Shown in pieces: positions 26,268 to 35,254 of a stretch of 64,000 nt of DNA (the stretch's first letter is position 1; each line of letters begins with the position of its first letter). The notes beneath the pieces are model-generated. The model saw only the letters and a list, made by a program, of their open reading frames with translations, did no database searches and was not told the origin of the DNA. Origin of the DNA: JBBSAT01 sp044223665 (GTDB lineage Bacteria; Myxococcota_A; Polyangia; Polyangiales; Sandaracinaceae); assembly GCA_044223665.1 (NCBI GenBank), contig JBGALT010000017.1, positions 1 through 64,000 on the forward strand. The letters run 5' to 3'. Position numbers and translations under genes: made by a program.

Positions 26268-27386
26268 ATGACCGAAGCAGCTCCCGCGCGCGTCGCGGCG
26301 ACGAGCACGCCGCGCCAGCGTGCGATGGACCTCGTGCGGGGCCTCGTGATGGTCGTGATGGTCCTCGACCACACGCGAGACTTCTACTTCGGCTTCCGGG
26401 TCGACCCGACCGATCTCGCGGAGACCTGGCCCTTCCTCTTCTTCACGCGCTGGATCACGCACTTCTGTGCGCCGGGATTCGTGATGCTCGCCGGCGCGTC
26501 GGCGTATCTCTACGGGCGCAAGCGCACGGCGGGCGATCGGATGCGCTTCCTCGTCACGCGGGGGCTCTGGCTCGTCGTGCTCGAGCTGACCGTGGTTCAC
26601 TTCGGCTGGGATCCCGAGCCGCGCTACTCGTTCCTCTTGCTCCAGGTGATCTGGGCCATCGGCTGGTCGATGGTGCTGCTCGCGCCGCTCTCGTGGCTGC
26701 CGCCGCGCGTGCTCGCGGGGATCGGGCTCGCGATCGTGGCGCTCCACGGGCTGCTCGATGGCGTGCACGTCGAGTCGAGCGGGCTCGCGCGCTTCGCGTG
26801 GTCGGTGGTGCACGAGCAGCATGCGTTCTCGCCGCGCGAAGGGCTGCGCGTCGTCGTCGCGTATCCGCTCGTGCCGTGGGTGGGCGTGATGGCGATCGGC
26901 TTCGCCATCGGGGATCTGTACACGCGGCCCGCGCGCGAGCGGCTGCGCACGCTGACGGTCCTGGGCCTCGGGTCGATCACCACCTTCGTCGTGGTGCGAG
27001 GGCTGAACGGCTACGGCGATCCCGCGCCCTGGGCGGCGCAGTCGAGCCCCGTCTTCACGCTGATGTCGTTCCTGAACTGCACCAAGTACCCGCCTTCGCT
27101 CGACTACCTCGCGATGACGCTCGGGCCGCTGCTCCTGCTGCTCGCCGCCTTCGAGCGCTTCGTGCTGCCCGAGCGTGTGCTCGGCGTGCTCGAGACCTTC
27201 GGGCGCGTGCCGCTCTTCTTCTACGTCGTGCACCTCTATCTCCTGAGCCTCTCGTCGATGGCGTTCGCGACGGCGCGCTATGCCGCGTGGGTATGTGCGA
27301 TCGCGATCCTGTACTTGCCTTCGCGCGCGTTCGCCGCGCTCAAGGAGCGGCGCGGCAAGGACTGGTGGTGGCTCTCGTACATGTGA
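26268..27386 (+). CDS. DUF1624-type multispanning membrane protein
   Basis: A 372-residue inner-membrane protein with about ten hydrophobic segments. The N-terminal segment RAMDLVRGLVMVVMVLDHTRDFYFG, with its conserved Asp/His, resembles the DUF1624/heparan-alpha-glucosaminide N-acetyltransferase-like acyltransferase-3 superfamily. These proteins move acetyl groups across membranes onto sugars; the substrate here is unknown. The ATG at 26268 was chosen because the upstream residues in that frame are the Arg-rich shadow of the MopE gene start. A 360-base intergenic region follows. Confidence 0.8.
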   Translation: MTEAAPARVAATSTPRQRAMDLVRGLVMVVMVLDHTRDFYFGFRVDPTDLAETWPFLFFTRWITHFCAPGFVMLAGASAYLYGRKRTAGDRMRFLVTRGLWLVVLELTVVHFGWDPEPRYSFLLLQVIWAIGWSMVLLAPLSWLPPRVLAGIGLAIVALHGLLDGVHVESSGLARFAWSVVHEQHAFSPREGLRVVVAYPLVPWVGVMAIGFAIGDLYTRPARERLRTLTVLGLGSITTFVVVRGLNGYGDPAPWAAQSSPVFTLMSFLNCTKYPPSLDYLAMTLGPLLLLLAAFERFVLPERVLGVLETFGRVPLFFYVVHLYLLSLSSMAFATARYAAWVCAIAILYLPSRAFAALKERRGKDWWWLSYM

Positions 27387-27746
27387 GCGACGCATTTGGA
27401 TCGGCGCCGCCAGCTCACGCGGCGGCCGTCGATCGAGAGTTGCCGCTCAGGAAGGGAGGAAGGCAGGAACGGACGTTGGGTGCCGCGACTCGCCTCCCTT
27501 CGAGCGTGGGCCTGCGAAGTCGAGGTGAGCCCGTGGCGGCAGCCGCTGACTCGAAGATGCTCGAACCTCACGCAGCACCTCGCAGCCCTCGCCGGCCGAG
27601 CTCACAGGTCGAGCATGACCCGCAACCACGCGCAGCTCCGTTCCTCGCTTCCTCCCTTCCTGAGCGGAACCTCTCGCTCGGCGCCGATGCGGAGCTGCAT
27701 CGTCGCCGTGCTGCCCACCCGATTTCTCGGCGGCCCGTCTTCGACC
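27387..27746. other. Intergenic region with an inverted-repeat element
   Basis: This 360-base gap between convergent genes contains the long inverted repeat at 27443-27667 (described separately). The rest shows no gene-like frame longer than about 60 codons with coding-like composition. Confidence 0.5.
27443..27667. repeat. Inverted repeat with 31-base arms
   Basis: Left arm 27443-27473 and right arm 27637-27667 are reverse complements at 29 of 31 positions, separated by 163 bases. Similarity continues loosely outward on both sides. The arms are purine-rich on the left and pyrimidine-rich on the right, unlike the surrounding GC-rich DNA. It could be a MITE-like relic or a large stem-loop transcription end between convergent genes. 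No transposase or target duplication was found. Confidence 0.6.
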
Positions 27747-28439
27747 TCAGTGCGTGACGCTCGGCACGTCGCTCGCGCGCACGGGCTCGACGCCTGCCTC
27801 GATCACCAGGCGCCTCGGGCGCACCTGGTCGCGGTAGCCGCCGGTCGCCGAGGGGGCCGGCGACGCGTCGGGGTCGTCCTCCCAGCGCGCCTTGCCGAGC
27901 ACCGTCACGCGCTCGCCCGGTGCGAGGATGCCCTCGTCGTAGTGCAGCGATCGATTGAAGCCGAGAAACCCGGTGCTGGTCTGCCCGTGGCGGGCGAGCA
28001 GCTCCTCCATCACCGGCGAGGCATCGTCGAACGTCCCCGAGCGTCGATTGGCGTCGCGCGTGATGACGCACGTGAAGCGCTCCGTGCGCACGTATGCGCG
28101 CCCGCCGCCGTCGTCGATCAAGAAGGGCTGCGAGGCGACCTCGGAGAAGCGCTCGACCAGACGCGAGCTCCGTCCCGAGCTCACCATCTCCGACACCTTC
28201 ACGTCGAAGTGGGCGCAGGCGCGACCGGTCAGCGGTGCCTTCAAGAGCGGCTGCCCCTTCACCGCGCGGAGCTTGCCCGTGATGCGCACCACGTCCCCGT
28301 CCTTCACCGCCGAGATGCGATGCACGTCGACGCCGCCGAGCTCGCGAAGGCGCGCCTGATCCGGCCCGAAGTACCAGCTCGCCCACGCGATCGCGACGGT
28401 GAGGCCGACCCCCGACACCACGGCGAGCACGACGAGCAT
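27747..28439 (-). CDS. GIDE-domain-like membrane protein
   Basis: A 230-residue protein with one N-terminal membrane segment (about 1-22) and a soluble domain with the pattern ITGKLRAVKGQPLLKAPLTGRACAHFDVKV at about 50-80, characteristic of the GIDE fold found in MULAN-type E3 ligases and in bacterial membrane proteins. No RING finger is present, so ligase activity is not implied. It follows HflX on the same strand by 10 bases and is probably co-transcribed with it. Confidence 0.7.
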   Translation of the reverse strand: MLVVLAVVSGVGLTVAIAWASWYFGPDQARLRELGGVDVHRISAVKDGDVVRITGKLRAVKGQPLLKAPLTGRACAHFDVKVSEMVSSGRSSRLVERFSEVASQPFLIDDGGGRAYVRTERFTCVITRDANRRSGTFDDASPVMEELLARHGQTSTGFLGFNRSLHYDEGILAPGERVTVLGKARWEDDPDASPAPSATGGYRDQVRPRRLVIEAGVEPVRASDVPSVTH

Positions 28440-28449
28440 CGGATCCGCC

Positions 28450-29868
28450 TCACCTCGCGAGGTCGGCGCGCAGCTTGGCGATCGCGGCCTTCGGGCCCTT
28501 CACGCGGACGTGCAGGCCGTCGTTGTCCCAGCGCTCGTCGACGATGCGCACCGACTCGCGGATCGGGCCCACCATCGATTGCTTCGCGTAGCTCACGAAG
28601 AGCTCGGCTTCCTCGGCGTCCTTCTCGAAGAACTGCACGACGGCCGCGTGCACGCGACGCACGTCCTCGGGGCGGCGCGCGCTCACGAAGAGGGCGTCCG
28701 GGAACTCCTGCTCGAGACCTTCGCGCGTGGCGGCGTCGATCTTGTCGACCTTGTTCAGGAGCACGAGCGAGGGCGCGTCGTCGGCCTCGAGCTCGCGGAG
28801 CACCGTGCGCGTCACCTCGAGCTGCGCGCGGAAGGCCGGATCGGCCGCGTCGACGACGTGGAGCAAGAGGCCCGCGTCCCGCGCCTCTTCGAGCGTCGAG
28901 CGGAACGACGCGACGAGCGCGTGCGGCAGCTTCTTGATGAAGCCCACCGTGTCGGAGACGAGGATGCGCGGGCTGACGGCCGGCGCGAGCGCACGCACCG
29001 TGGTGTCGAGCGTCGCGAAGAGCTCGTCGGCCACGTACACCTCGCCGCTCGTGAGCAGGCGCATCCAGCTCGACTTGCCGGCGTTCGTGTAGCCGACGAG
29101 CGCGACCGTGCGCTGGTTGCCGTCGGGCGAGACGCGACGCTTGCGGCGCACCGCCGCCTCGCGCTCCACGTTCACGAGCTCGCTCTTCAGCTCGGCGATG
29201 CGATCGCGGATGCGGCGCCGATCGAGCTCGGCCGAGCTCTCGCCGGCGCCCTTGCCGCCGATGCCGCCGCGCTGGCGATCGCCGCCGCCGCTCTCGCGCA
29301 GGCGTGGCGCGAGGTAGGTGAGACGCGCGATCTCGACCTGCATGCGCGCCTCGCGCGTGCGCGCGTGGCGCTCGAAGATGCGCAGGATGATCGAGGTGCG
29401 ATCGAGCACCTCGGCGCCCGTCGCGCGCTCGAGGTTGCGCACCTGCGAGGGCGAGAGGTCGTGGTCGACCACGACGACGCCGGCCCGCACGGGGCCCTGC
29501 GGGACGACCGGCGCGTCGTCGGCGTCGCCCTCCGCCTCGAGCTCGTCTTCGTCCGAGGCCTCGTCGTCGTCTGCGTCGATCTTGCGCTTCTTGCGGATGG
29601 CGCCCGACGGGATCTTGCCCGAGCCGCCCGTCCACGAGGCGAGCTCCTCGAGCTTGCCTTCGCCCACGACGCCGCCGACGGCGAGGCCGCCTCGACGCTG
29701 CGTGACGCGACCGACCGGCGCGAGCCCGAGCGTCTTGCAGAGGCGCTCGACCTCCATGAGCGACGACTCGAAGTCGCCGTCCGAGACGTCGGGCAGCTGC
29801 ACGCCCACGATCACGACCTTCGGCCGCTCGCTCGCCGCGCTTCTCTCTCGTGCTTCGCTGTCCGACAT
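28450..29868 (-). CDS. hflX: GTPase HflX (copy 1)
   Basis: A 472-residue ribosome-associated GTPase that in characterised bacteria rescues stalled or heat-damaged ribosomes. The N-terminal HflX domain (about 15-250) carries the GGxG-type segments and a long acidic insert (DADDDEASDEDELEAEGD at about 105-122). The helical linker LDRRRIRDRIAELKSEL follows. The GTPase domain shows GYTNAGKSS (G1), DTVGF (G3) and NKVDKI (G4). The C-terminal domain is present. The start at 29868 is set by the ATG before MSDSEARE; the longer frame is Arg-rich. A second, shorter HflX is at the right edge. Confidence 0.92.
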   Translation of the reverse strand: MSDSEARERSAASERPKVVIVGVQLPDVSDGDFESSLMEVERLCKTLGLAPVGRVTQRRGGLAVGGVVGEGKLEELASWTGGSGKIPSGAIRKKRKIDADDDEASDEDELEAEGDADDAPVVPQGPVRAGVVVVDHDLSPSQVRNLERATGAEVLDRTSIILRIFERHARTREARMQVEIARLTYLAPRLRESGGGDRQRGGIGGKGAGESSAELDRRRIRDRIAELKSELVNVEREAAVRRKRRVSPDGNQRTVALVGYTNAGKSSWMRLLTSGEVYVADELFATLDTTVRALAPAVSPRILVSDTVGFIKKLPHALVASFRSTLEEARDAGLLLHVVDAADPAFRAQLEVTRTVLRELEADDAPSLVLLNKVDKIDAATREGLEQEFPDALFVSARRPEDVRRVHAAVVQFFEKDAEEAELFVSYAKQSMVGPIRESVRIVDERWDNDGLHVRVKGPKAAIAKLRADLAR

Positions 29869-29961
29869 CGGCGCGAGATTGCGAGGTGCGAGGGGCGCCC
29901 GCAAGCGCCGGGTACCGACGCGCGTGCTCTCGCCCCCCACGCTTTGCGCTACGCTCGCCGC

Positions 29962-30759
29962 ATGCTCGCACGCCTCACGCTCGTCTCGGCGCTCCTCGCA
30001 TCGTGCGCCGCGCTCGGCTGCACCGTGGAGAAGCCGCCCATCACGCTGCCGTCCGATGCAGGACGAGACACGGGCGGCCGCGACGCGAACCTCGCGCGGG
30101 ACGGCGGCGGCGACGCCGCGACGACGAACGACGCCGCGACGACGAGCGATGCCGCGACGACGAACGACGCCGCGATGACGAGCGACGCCGCGACGACACC
30201 CGATGCAGGAACGGACGCCGGGATCGACGCCGCCAGCGGCCCCACGGACGCCGGGACGGACGCAGGGACCGATGCGGGCGCCGACGCGGGCACCGATGCC
30301 GGGCACGACGGCGGCACCACGCTGCCGGGCGTCCTCAACGAGACGGACTTGCGTGCCGAGGCCGACTTCTGCAACATCCAGTTCCCGACCACGACGTCGA
30401 GCTCGGCCGGCGCGCCGAGCGAGCTGATCTTCGGCCAGGTCTACGAAGCGGGCCTCACCGACACGAGCCTGGGCCAAGCCCCGAGCATCACGGCCGAGCT
30501 CGGCTACGGCCCCGCGGGCACCGACCCACGCACGAGCACCGCCTGGTCGTTCCAAGCAGCGTCCTTCAACCTGGAGGTCGGCAACAACGACGAGTACGCC
30601 GGCCGGCTCACGATCCCGACGGCCGGCACGTACGCGTACACGTATCGCTTCAGCTTCGACGGCGGCGCGAACGTGACCTACTGCGACCTCGACGGCGCCG
30701 GCCGGAACCCGGGCCTCGTCTTCACGCCCTCGCTGCTCGGCACGATCACCGTCAACTGA
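29962..30759 (+). CDS. Lipoprotein with Asp-Ala-Thr/Asp-Ala-Gly spacer
   Basis: A 265-residue lipoprotein. Two Cys could be lipidated: LLASC (15) fits the lipobox best. Residues of about 45-115 form a low-complexity spacer of DAATTN/S and DAGTDAG repeats, encoded by short DNA repeats. The mature C-terminal domain (about 125-265) looks like a beta-sandwich with the signature YAYTYRFSFDGG...YCDLDGAGRNPG, resembling myxobacterial surface modules that may bind carbohydrate. Diverges from HflX. Confidence 0.72.
   Translation: MLARLTLVSALLASCAALGCTVEKPPITLPSDAGRDTGGRDANLARDGGGDAATTNDAATTSDAATTNDAAMTSDAATTPDAGTDAGIDAASGPTDAGTDAGTDAGADAGTDAGHDGGTTLPGVLNETDLRAEADFCNIQFPTTTSSSAGAPSELIFGQVYEAGLTDTSLGQAPSITAELGYGPAGTDPRTSTAWSFQAASFNLEVGNNDEYAGRLTIPTAGTYAYTYRFSFDGGANVTYCDLDGAGRNPGLVFTPSLLGTITVN
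30112..30198 (+). repeat. 18-base coding tandem repeat
   Basis: Nearly five copies of an 18-base unit (GACGCCGCGACGACGARC) encode the DAATTN/S spacer of the lipoprotein. Units vary only by silent or Asn/Ser changes plus one Thr-to-Met. Such arrays can change copy number, lengthening or shortening the spacer between membrane anchor and domain. Confidence 0.75.
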
Positions 30760-30782
30760 TCGACCCGGCGGATCGCACGCCG

Positions 30783-31130
30783 TCAGATCGGCGGCTCGAT
30801 CTCTGCCCGCGAGTGATCCGGAAGGACGCGGATGCGCACCGGCGCGCCGGTCGCGATCGTGTCGATGAGCCACGCGCGCGTGACGCCTTTGGCGGGGATC
30901 TCGAACCCACGGTCGCCGGTCGGCAAGCGAACCAGCGCCAGGACGCGGCCGCGGTGCAGGTTCTTCAACCAGCCCGTGCAGAGAATGCCTTCGCGGAGCA
31001 CGCGCTGGCGCTGGCGCTCCTCCCACGCGAGCGCGAGCGGGAGAAACACCATCAGTGCCGCGATGAGCAGGAGCGGTGAGCCGAGGACGATCGCCGGCAC
31101 GAGCCAGTCGACGAAGGAGGAGTCGAGCAC
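30783..31130 (-). CDS. Small membrane protein, unknown
   Basis: A 115-residue protein with one strong membrane segment (about residues 9-36, WLVPAIVLGSPLLLIAALMVFL) and a soluble domain with beta-strand-like stretches (VLALVRLPTGDRGFEIPAKGV). I recognise no family. Convergent with the spacer lipoprotein gene, whose stop is 23 bases away. Confidence 0.55.
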   Translation of the reverse strand: MLDSSFVDWLVPAIVLGSPLLLIAALMVFLPLALAWEERQRQRVLREGILCTGWLKNLHRGRVLALVRLPTGDRGFEIPAKGVTRAWLIDTIATGAPVRIRVLPDHSRAEIEPPI

Positions 31131-31268
31131 TGGATCGATTCTACGACCGAGACCCGTCGATGCACCTCACGGCGCTCGCATCGATCGGGTCACTCTCCTC
31201 CCGTGCTTCTCCCCGAGGGACTGCGGGAGCCCTCGCCCACGCCGGATGCTGCACGCCGAGCCCCGCGA

Positions 31269-34200
31269 TCAGCGGCGCATGGCGCCGACGGCCGCGTTCG
31301 GCTCCATCGCGCGGAAGGTGTCGCCGAGCGGGCCGAGCTCGCGCGCCATCGACTCGATCCGCGCGAGCGCGGCCGCGCGCTTCTCGTCGAGCTCGGCCGT
31401 GACGCCGAGGGCCGTCATCGCCGACAGCTCCTCGCGGCGCAGGATGCTCGACGTGAGCGCGTCCATGCCGCTCGTCTCGCCCAGCTTGAGGGCCTCGCGC
31501 GCCGTCCCGAGCGCCGCCGCGTGCTCCCCGAGCGCGCGCTCGGCGCTGGCCTTCACCGCGAGCGCCGCCGCGCGGTGGGGCGCGAAGAACATCCCCGCCG
31601 CGAGCGCGGTCTCTTCGGCCTTCTGCTTCGCGAGCGGAGCATCGCCGCGCACCAGCTCGGCGCGCGCGAGCTCCACCTTCATGAAGAGCTGGGCCATCGT
31701 GTCGCCGCCCTCGATCGCCGGCGAGAGCACCGCGATCGCCTCGTCGACCGCGCCGCGCGCGACCAGGATCGATCCCAGCGTGCCGATCGCGCGCTTGCGC
31801 GTGAACTCGTTCCGCGTGCGATCGATCAGATCGAGCGTGGCGCGCGCCCGCTTCTCGGCCGCGAGCTGATCGCCGGCGAGCGAGAGACAGCGCGCGAGCC
31901 AGCCGCCCGCCACGCCCTGTCCGAGCACGTCGCGCGCCGCCTCGAGCGCCGCGAGCCCGCGCTCGGCCCCTCGCACGGCCGCGCCGAGGTGATCGATGCG
32001 GGCCTTGTCGGCGACCACGGTCTTGACGATGTTGCGCCATCCGTCGAACGCCGGGTCCACGCCCTCGGCGATCGTCGCCGCCGCCGCGTCGAGCTTGTCT
32101 TCGATGCCGATCGAGATCTGACGCTGTCCGAGCTGCACGAAGGCGGTCGCCAGCATGAAGTGGATGAAGGCGTAGGGTCCCGTCACGTCGGGCGGCGTCG
32201 AGAGCGAGTTGATGCGCGTCAGCAGCTCGAACATCCCTGCCGGATTGCCCGCCGATGCTGCGCGCAGGATCTCGAGCGCCGCGGCCTCCGACCACTCGGC
32301 GCTGCCGCTCGGGAGCAGCGTGAGGGCGTCCTTCACGAGCGGCGCCGAGGCCGTCCAGTCGGTCCGCCACGCGAGGGGCATCCCGCGAGCGAGCGAGAGC
32401 GCTCCCTTCAGGTGCGGATCGCTCGGCGCGCAAGCGAGGCCACGCTCGGCGAGCTCCGCAGCGCCGTCGAGATCGCCCGCCGCGAGCGCCGCGCGCGCCG
32501 CATCGAGCAGCCGCGGTGCCGCCAGATCCGGGGCCTTGCCGCGCAGGTAGTGCTCGGCGAGCACGCGTGGATCGCGCTCGCCGATCGAGACGAGCCACTC
32601 CGCGGCGACGCGGTGCCCCTTCTCGCGGTCCTCGTCGACGAGCATCGCGTATGCGGCGTCGCGCAGGAGCGCGTGGCGGAACACGAACTCCTTCTCGTCG
32701 GCGAAGCGCTCGTTCTTGCCCGGATCGATGACCTCGCGCGCGACGAGCGCCTCGAGCCACTCGGAGAGCAGCCGCTCGTTCGTGTCCGAGAGGAGGCGCC
32801 GTACGCCGCGCTGCCAGAAGGTCTCGCCGAAGATCGCGCCGACGCGCAGCACGCGGCGCGCCTCGGGCTCGAGCGTATCGAGGCGCGACTGCGCCATCGC
32901 GAGGACGGTCTCGGGCATGTCACTCGGATCGCGCCCGGCCTCCAGCCGCTCCGCCACGTGACGCGCGAGCTCCTCGAGGTAGAAGGCGTTGCCTGCCGCG
33001 CGCTCGATGATCTTCTGCACCACGCTCGCGGACGTCTCGCTGCCGAGCAACGCGCGCACCAGGCGCTCGGCGGCCTTCTTCGTCAGCCCTTCGAGGCGCA
33101 CTTCGGCGGCGCCGCGCAGCCCGTTCGGGAACGTGTCGCGGATCTCCGGGCGCGCGAGCGCGACGACGACGAAGGGAAGCTCCTCGAGCTCGGCGAGCCA
33201 CGACTCGACCACGCTCACGCTCGCGGCGTCGGCCCAGTGCAGGTCCTCGAGCACGAGGACGAGCGGCTGCCCCGTCGCGAGGCCCCGCACCCAGCGCGTG
33301 AGGCCCACGCGCGTCTGCTCGGCCATGATGCGCGGGTCGTTGCGCGCCGCGCGCAGGCGCGGTGAGGGCTCGCCCGCCACGGGCGCGCGCACGAGCTCGC
33401 CGAGGAACTCGATCGTCTCTTCGGCGCTCGCGGCGTCGACGTGGGCGCGCAGGTGCGCGGCGAGCGCCTCGTGACGATCGGCCTCGGAGAGGTCCTCGCG
33501 CACGCCGGCCGCCCCACGCACGAGGTCGGCGATCGCGCGGAGCGGCGAGCCCACGTTCAGCGCGTCACAGCGCGCGGCGAGCACGCGCGTGTCTCCGCGC
33601 TGCGCGAGGCGTGCCATGATCTCGCGGCGCAGGCGCGACTTGCCGAGGCCCGGGGCGCCGAGGACCAGCACGGCGCGCGCGACCGAGTCGGAGATCGCCT
33701 CGAGGCAGGTGCTCTCGAGGAAGGCGAGCTCGCGCTCGCGGCCCACGGTCGGCGTGGGCTTGCCGAGCACGTGGCGCACGTCGCCGCCGAACGCATCGAC
33801 GCCCCGGAGCACCCGGCCGGTGCCGGCGCGCTCGACGTGGAAGCGCACGTCGAGCAGCCCTTCCGTGACGTCGTCGATGCGCACGGCCGTCGTGCTCGCG
33901 CCCGTGCGGGTCGCCTCGAGCAAGGCCGCGGCGCGATCCACCACGGGCCCGGCGGCCCAGCGCCCCGTGACCTCGGCGGCGCCGGTCGCGACGGCGACGC
34001 GCGCGTCGGGAAGCTCGCTCGCGATCGCGAGCGCACAGGAGGCCGCACGAGAAGCTTCGTCGCGCGCGTTGCCGAGCCCGCGGAGGAGCACGAGGTTCAT
34101 ACCGTGGCGCAGGGCGACGACGTCCCCGCCGAGCGGCGTCACGACCCGGCGCAGCTCGGCGACCGGTCCGCGCGCGTCGCTCCCGATCGTGGCGACCGCC

Positions 34201-35147
34201 TCGAGCGCGGGCGCGCCCGTGCCGGGCTCGGCGGTGCGAACGAGGATCACCGAGACGAGCCGTCGCTCCTCGCCCGAGAGCGTCGTCGCGCCCCGCGGCA
34301 CCGGCGGCAGATGACTCTGGCCTTCGGCCAGCGGCCCGATCGCGTCGAGCGCGGCGAGCACGTCCGCCGGGCCGGCCGGTCGATCGCTCGCTCTGCGCGA
34401 GACCATGCGATCGACGAGGTCGGTGAGCGCGGCCGGCAGATCCGGACGCAGCGTGCCGAGCAGCGGCGGCCGATCGTGCAGGGCCTGCACGAGGATCGAG
34501 ACGGGGTGATCGCCCTCGAACGCGCGCCGCCCGGCGAGGCACTCGAACATCACGCAGCCGAGCGCATAGACGTCGGCGCGACCGTCGATGGCCTTCTCGC
34601 CGCGCACCTGCTCGGGGGCCATGTAGCCGACCGACCCGAGCATCGCCCCCGTCGCGGTGATCATGCGTGTCGCCGAGGCGACGTGCGCGATGCCGAAGTC
34701 GAGCAGCTTCGCCGCGCTCGGCTCGCCGTGCGGCAGGAACACGTTCGAGGGCTTGAGGTCCCGATGGAGCACGCCCATCCCGTGGGCGGCCTCGAGCGCC
34801 TCCGCGACGCGCCGCGCGATCACCAGCGTCTGCGTGGGGTCGAGACCGGTGCGGACCAGACGCGCGGCGAGGTCCTCGCCCTCGAGCCACTCCATCGCCA
34901 GGAACGGCGAGCCACCCTCCGTCGCGCCGTGCGACACGTACCGAACGACGGCGGGATGCGCGAGCCGGGAGAGCACGCGGATCTCCCGATCGAAGCGGCC
35001 GTCCGCTTCGCTCGCGTCGAGCACGACCTTGAGCGCCACCGACGCCTGGGTGAGGCGATCGAGCGCGCGATAGACCACGCCCATGCCGCCGGCCCCCGCG
35101 CGCGACACGATCTCGAAGCGGTCCTGGACGACCTCACCCGCTCTCAC
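31269..35147 (-). CDS. Ser/Thr kinase - ATPase - TPR regulator
   Basis: A 1292-residue signalling protein. An active-looking Ser/Thr protein kinase is at about residues 10-270 (GAGGMG loop, HRDLKPSN near 131, DFGIA near 152, GYMAPEQ). A degenerate nucleotide-cyclase-like segment follows (about 290-460; SGEERRLVSVILV). Next is an AAA/Orc1-like ATPase with Walker A GAPGLGKS (near 499) and Walker B LVLVLEDLHWAD, then a long TPR-like array to the C-terminus. This kinase-cyclase-AAA-TPR layout is typical of myxobacterial signalling. The cyclase segment lacks the usual metal Asp motif and is probably inactive. The start is a GTG at 35147, because upstream residues are Arg-rich. Confidence 0.88.
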   Translation of the reverse strand: MRAGEVVQDRFEIVSRAGAGGMGVVYRALDRLTQASVALKVVLDASEADGRFDREIRVLSRLAHPAVVRYVSHGATEGGSPFLAMEWLEGEDLAARLVRTGLDPTQTLVIARRVAEALEAAHGMGVLHRDLKPSNVFLPHGEPSAAKLLDFGIAHVASATRMITATGAMLGSVGYMAPEQVRGEKAIDGRADVYALGCVMFECLAGRRAFEGDHPVSILVQALHDRPPLLGTLRPDLPAALTDLVDRMVSRRASDRPAGPADVLAALDAIGPLAEGQSHLPPVPRGATTLSGEERRLVSVILVRTAEPGTGAPALEAVATIGSDARGPVAELRRVVTPLGGDVVALRHGMNLVLLRGLGNARDEASRAASCALAIASELPDARVAVATGAAEVTGRWAAGPVVDRAAALLEATRTGASTTAVRIDDVTEGLLDVRFHVERAGTGRVLRGVDAFGGDVRHVLGKPTPTVGRERELAFLESTCLEAISDSVARAVLVLGAPGLGKSRLRREIMARLAQRGDTRVLAARCDALNVGSPLRAIADLVRGAAGVREDLSEADRHEALAAHLRAHVDAASAEETIEFLGELVRAPVAGEPSPRLRAARNDPRIMAEQTRVGLTRWVRGLATGQPLVLVLEDLHWADAASVSVVESWLAELEELPFVVVALARPEIRDTFPNGLRGAAEVRLEGLTKKAAERLVRALLGSETSASVVQKIIERAAGNAFYLEELARHVAERLEAGRDPSDMPETVLAMAQSRLDTLEPEARRVLRVGAIFGETFWQRGVRRLLSDTNERLLSEWLEALVAREVIDPGKNERFADEKEFVFRHALLRDAAYAMLVDEDREKGHRVAAEWLVSIGERDPRVLAEHYLRGKAPDLAAPRLLDAARAALAAGDLDGAAELAERGLACAPSDPHLKGALSLARGMPLAWRTDWTASAPLVKDALTLLPSGSAEWSEAAALEILRAASAGNPAGMFELLTRINSLSTPPDVTGPYAFIHFMLATAFVQLGQRQISIGIEDKLDAAAATIAEGVDPAFDGWRNIVKTVVADKARIDHLGAAVRGAERGLAALEAARDVLGQGVAGGWLARCLSLAGDQLAAEKRARATLDLIDRTRNEFTRKRAIGTLGSILVARGAVDEAIAVLSPAIEGGDTMAQLFMKVELARAELVRGDAPLAKQKAEETALAAGMFFAPHRAAALAVKASAERALGEHAAALGTAREALKLGETSGMDALTSSILRREELSAMTALGVTAELDEKRAAALARIESMARELGPLGDTFRAMEPNAAVGAMRR

Positions 35148-35254
35148 GCGCGCATCGTCGCGTGCCCGGCGCGAGCGGGGCAAGCGTTTCGGATCACACC
35201 CGGCGTTTCGTGCGCGCCCTTGCTCGCGCGCGCGATTGGCCCGACCATCCCCGC

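Noticed and set aside
31203..33365. Plus-strand open frame of 720 codons opposite the kinase regulator
   Set aside because: Shadow of the kinase-ATPase-TPR gene, with no motifs or start signals.
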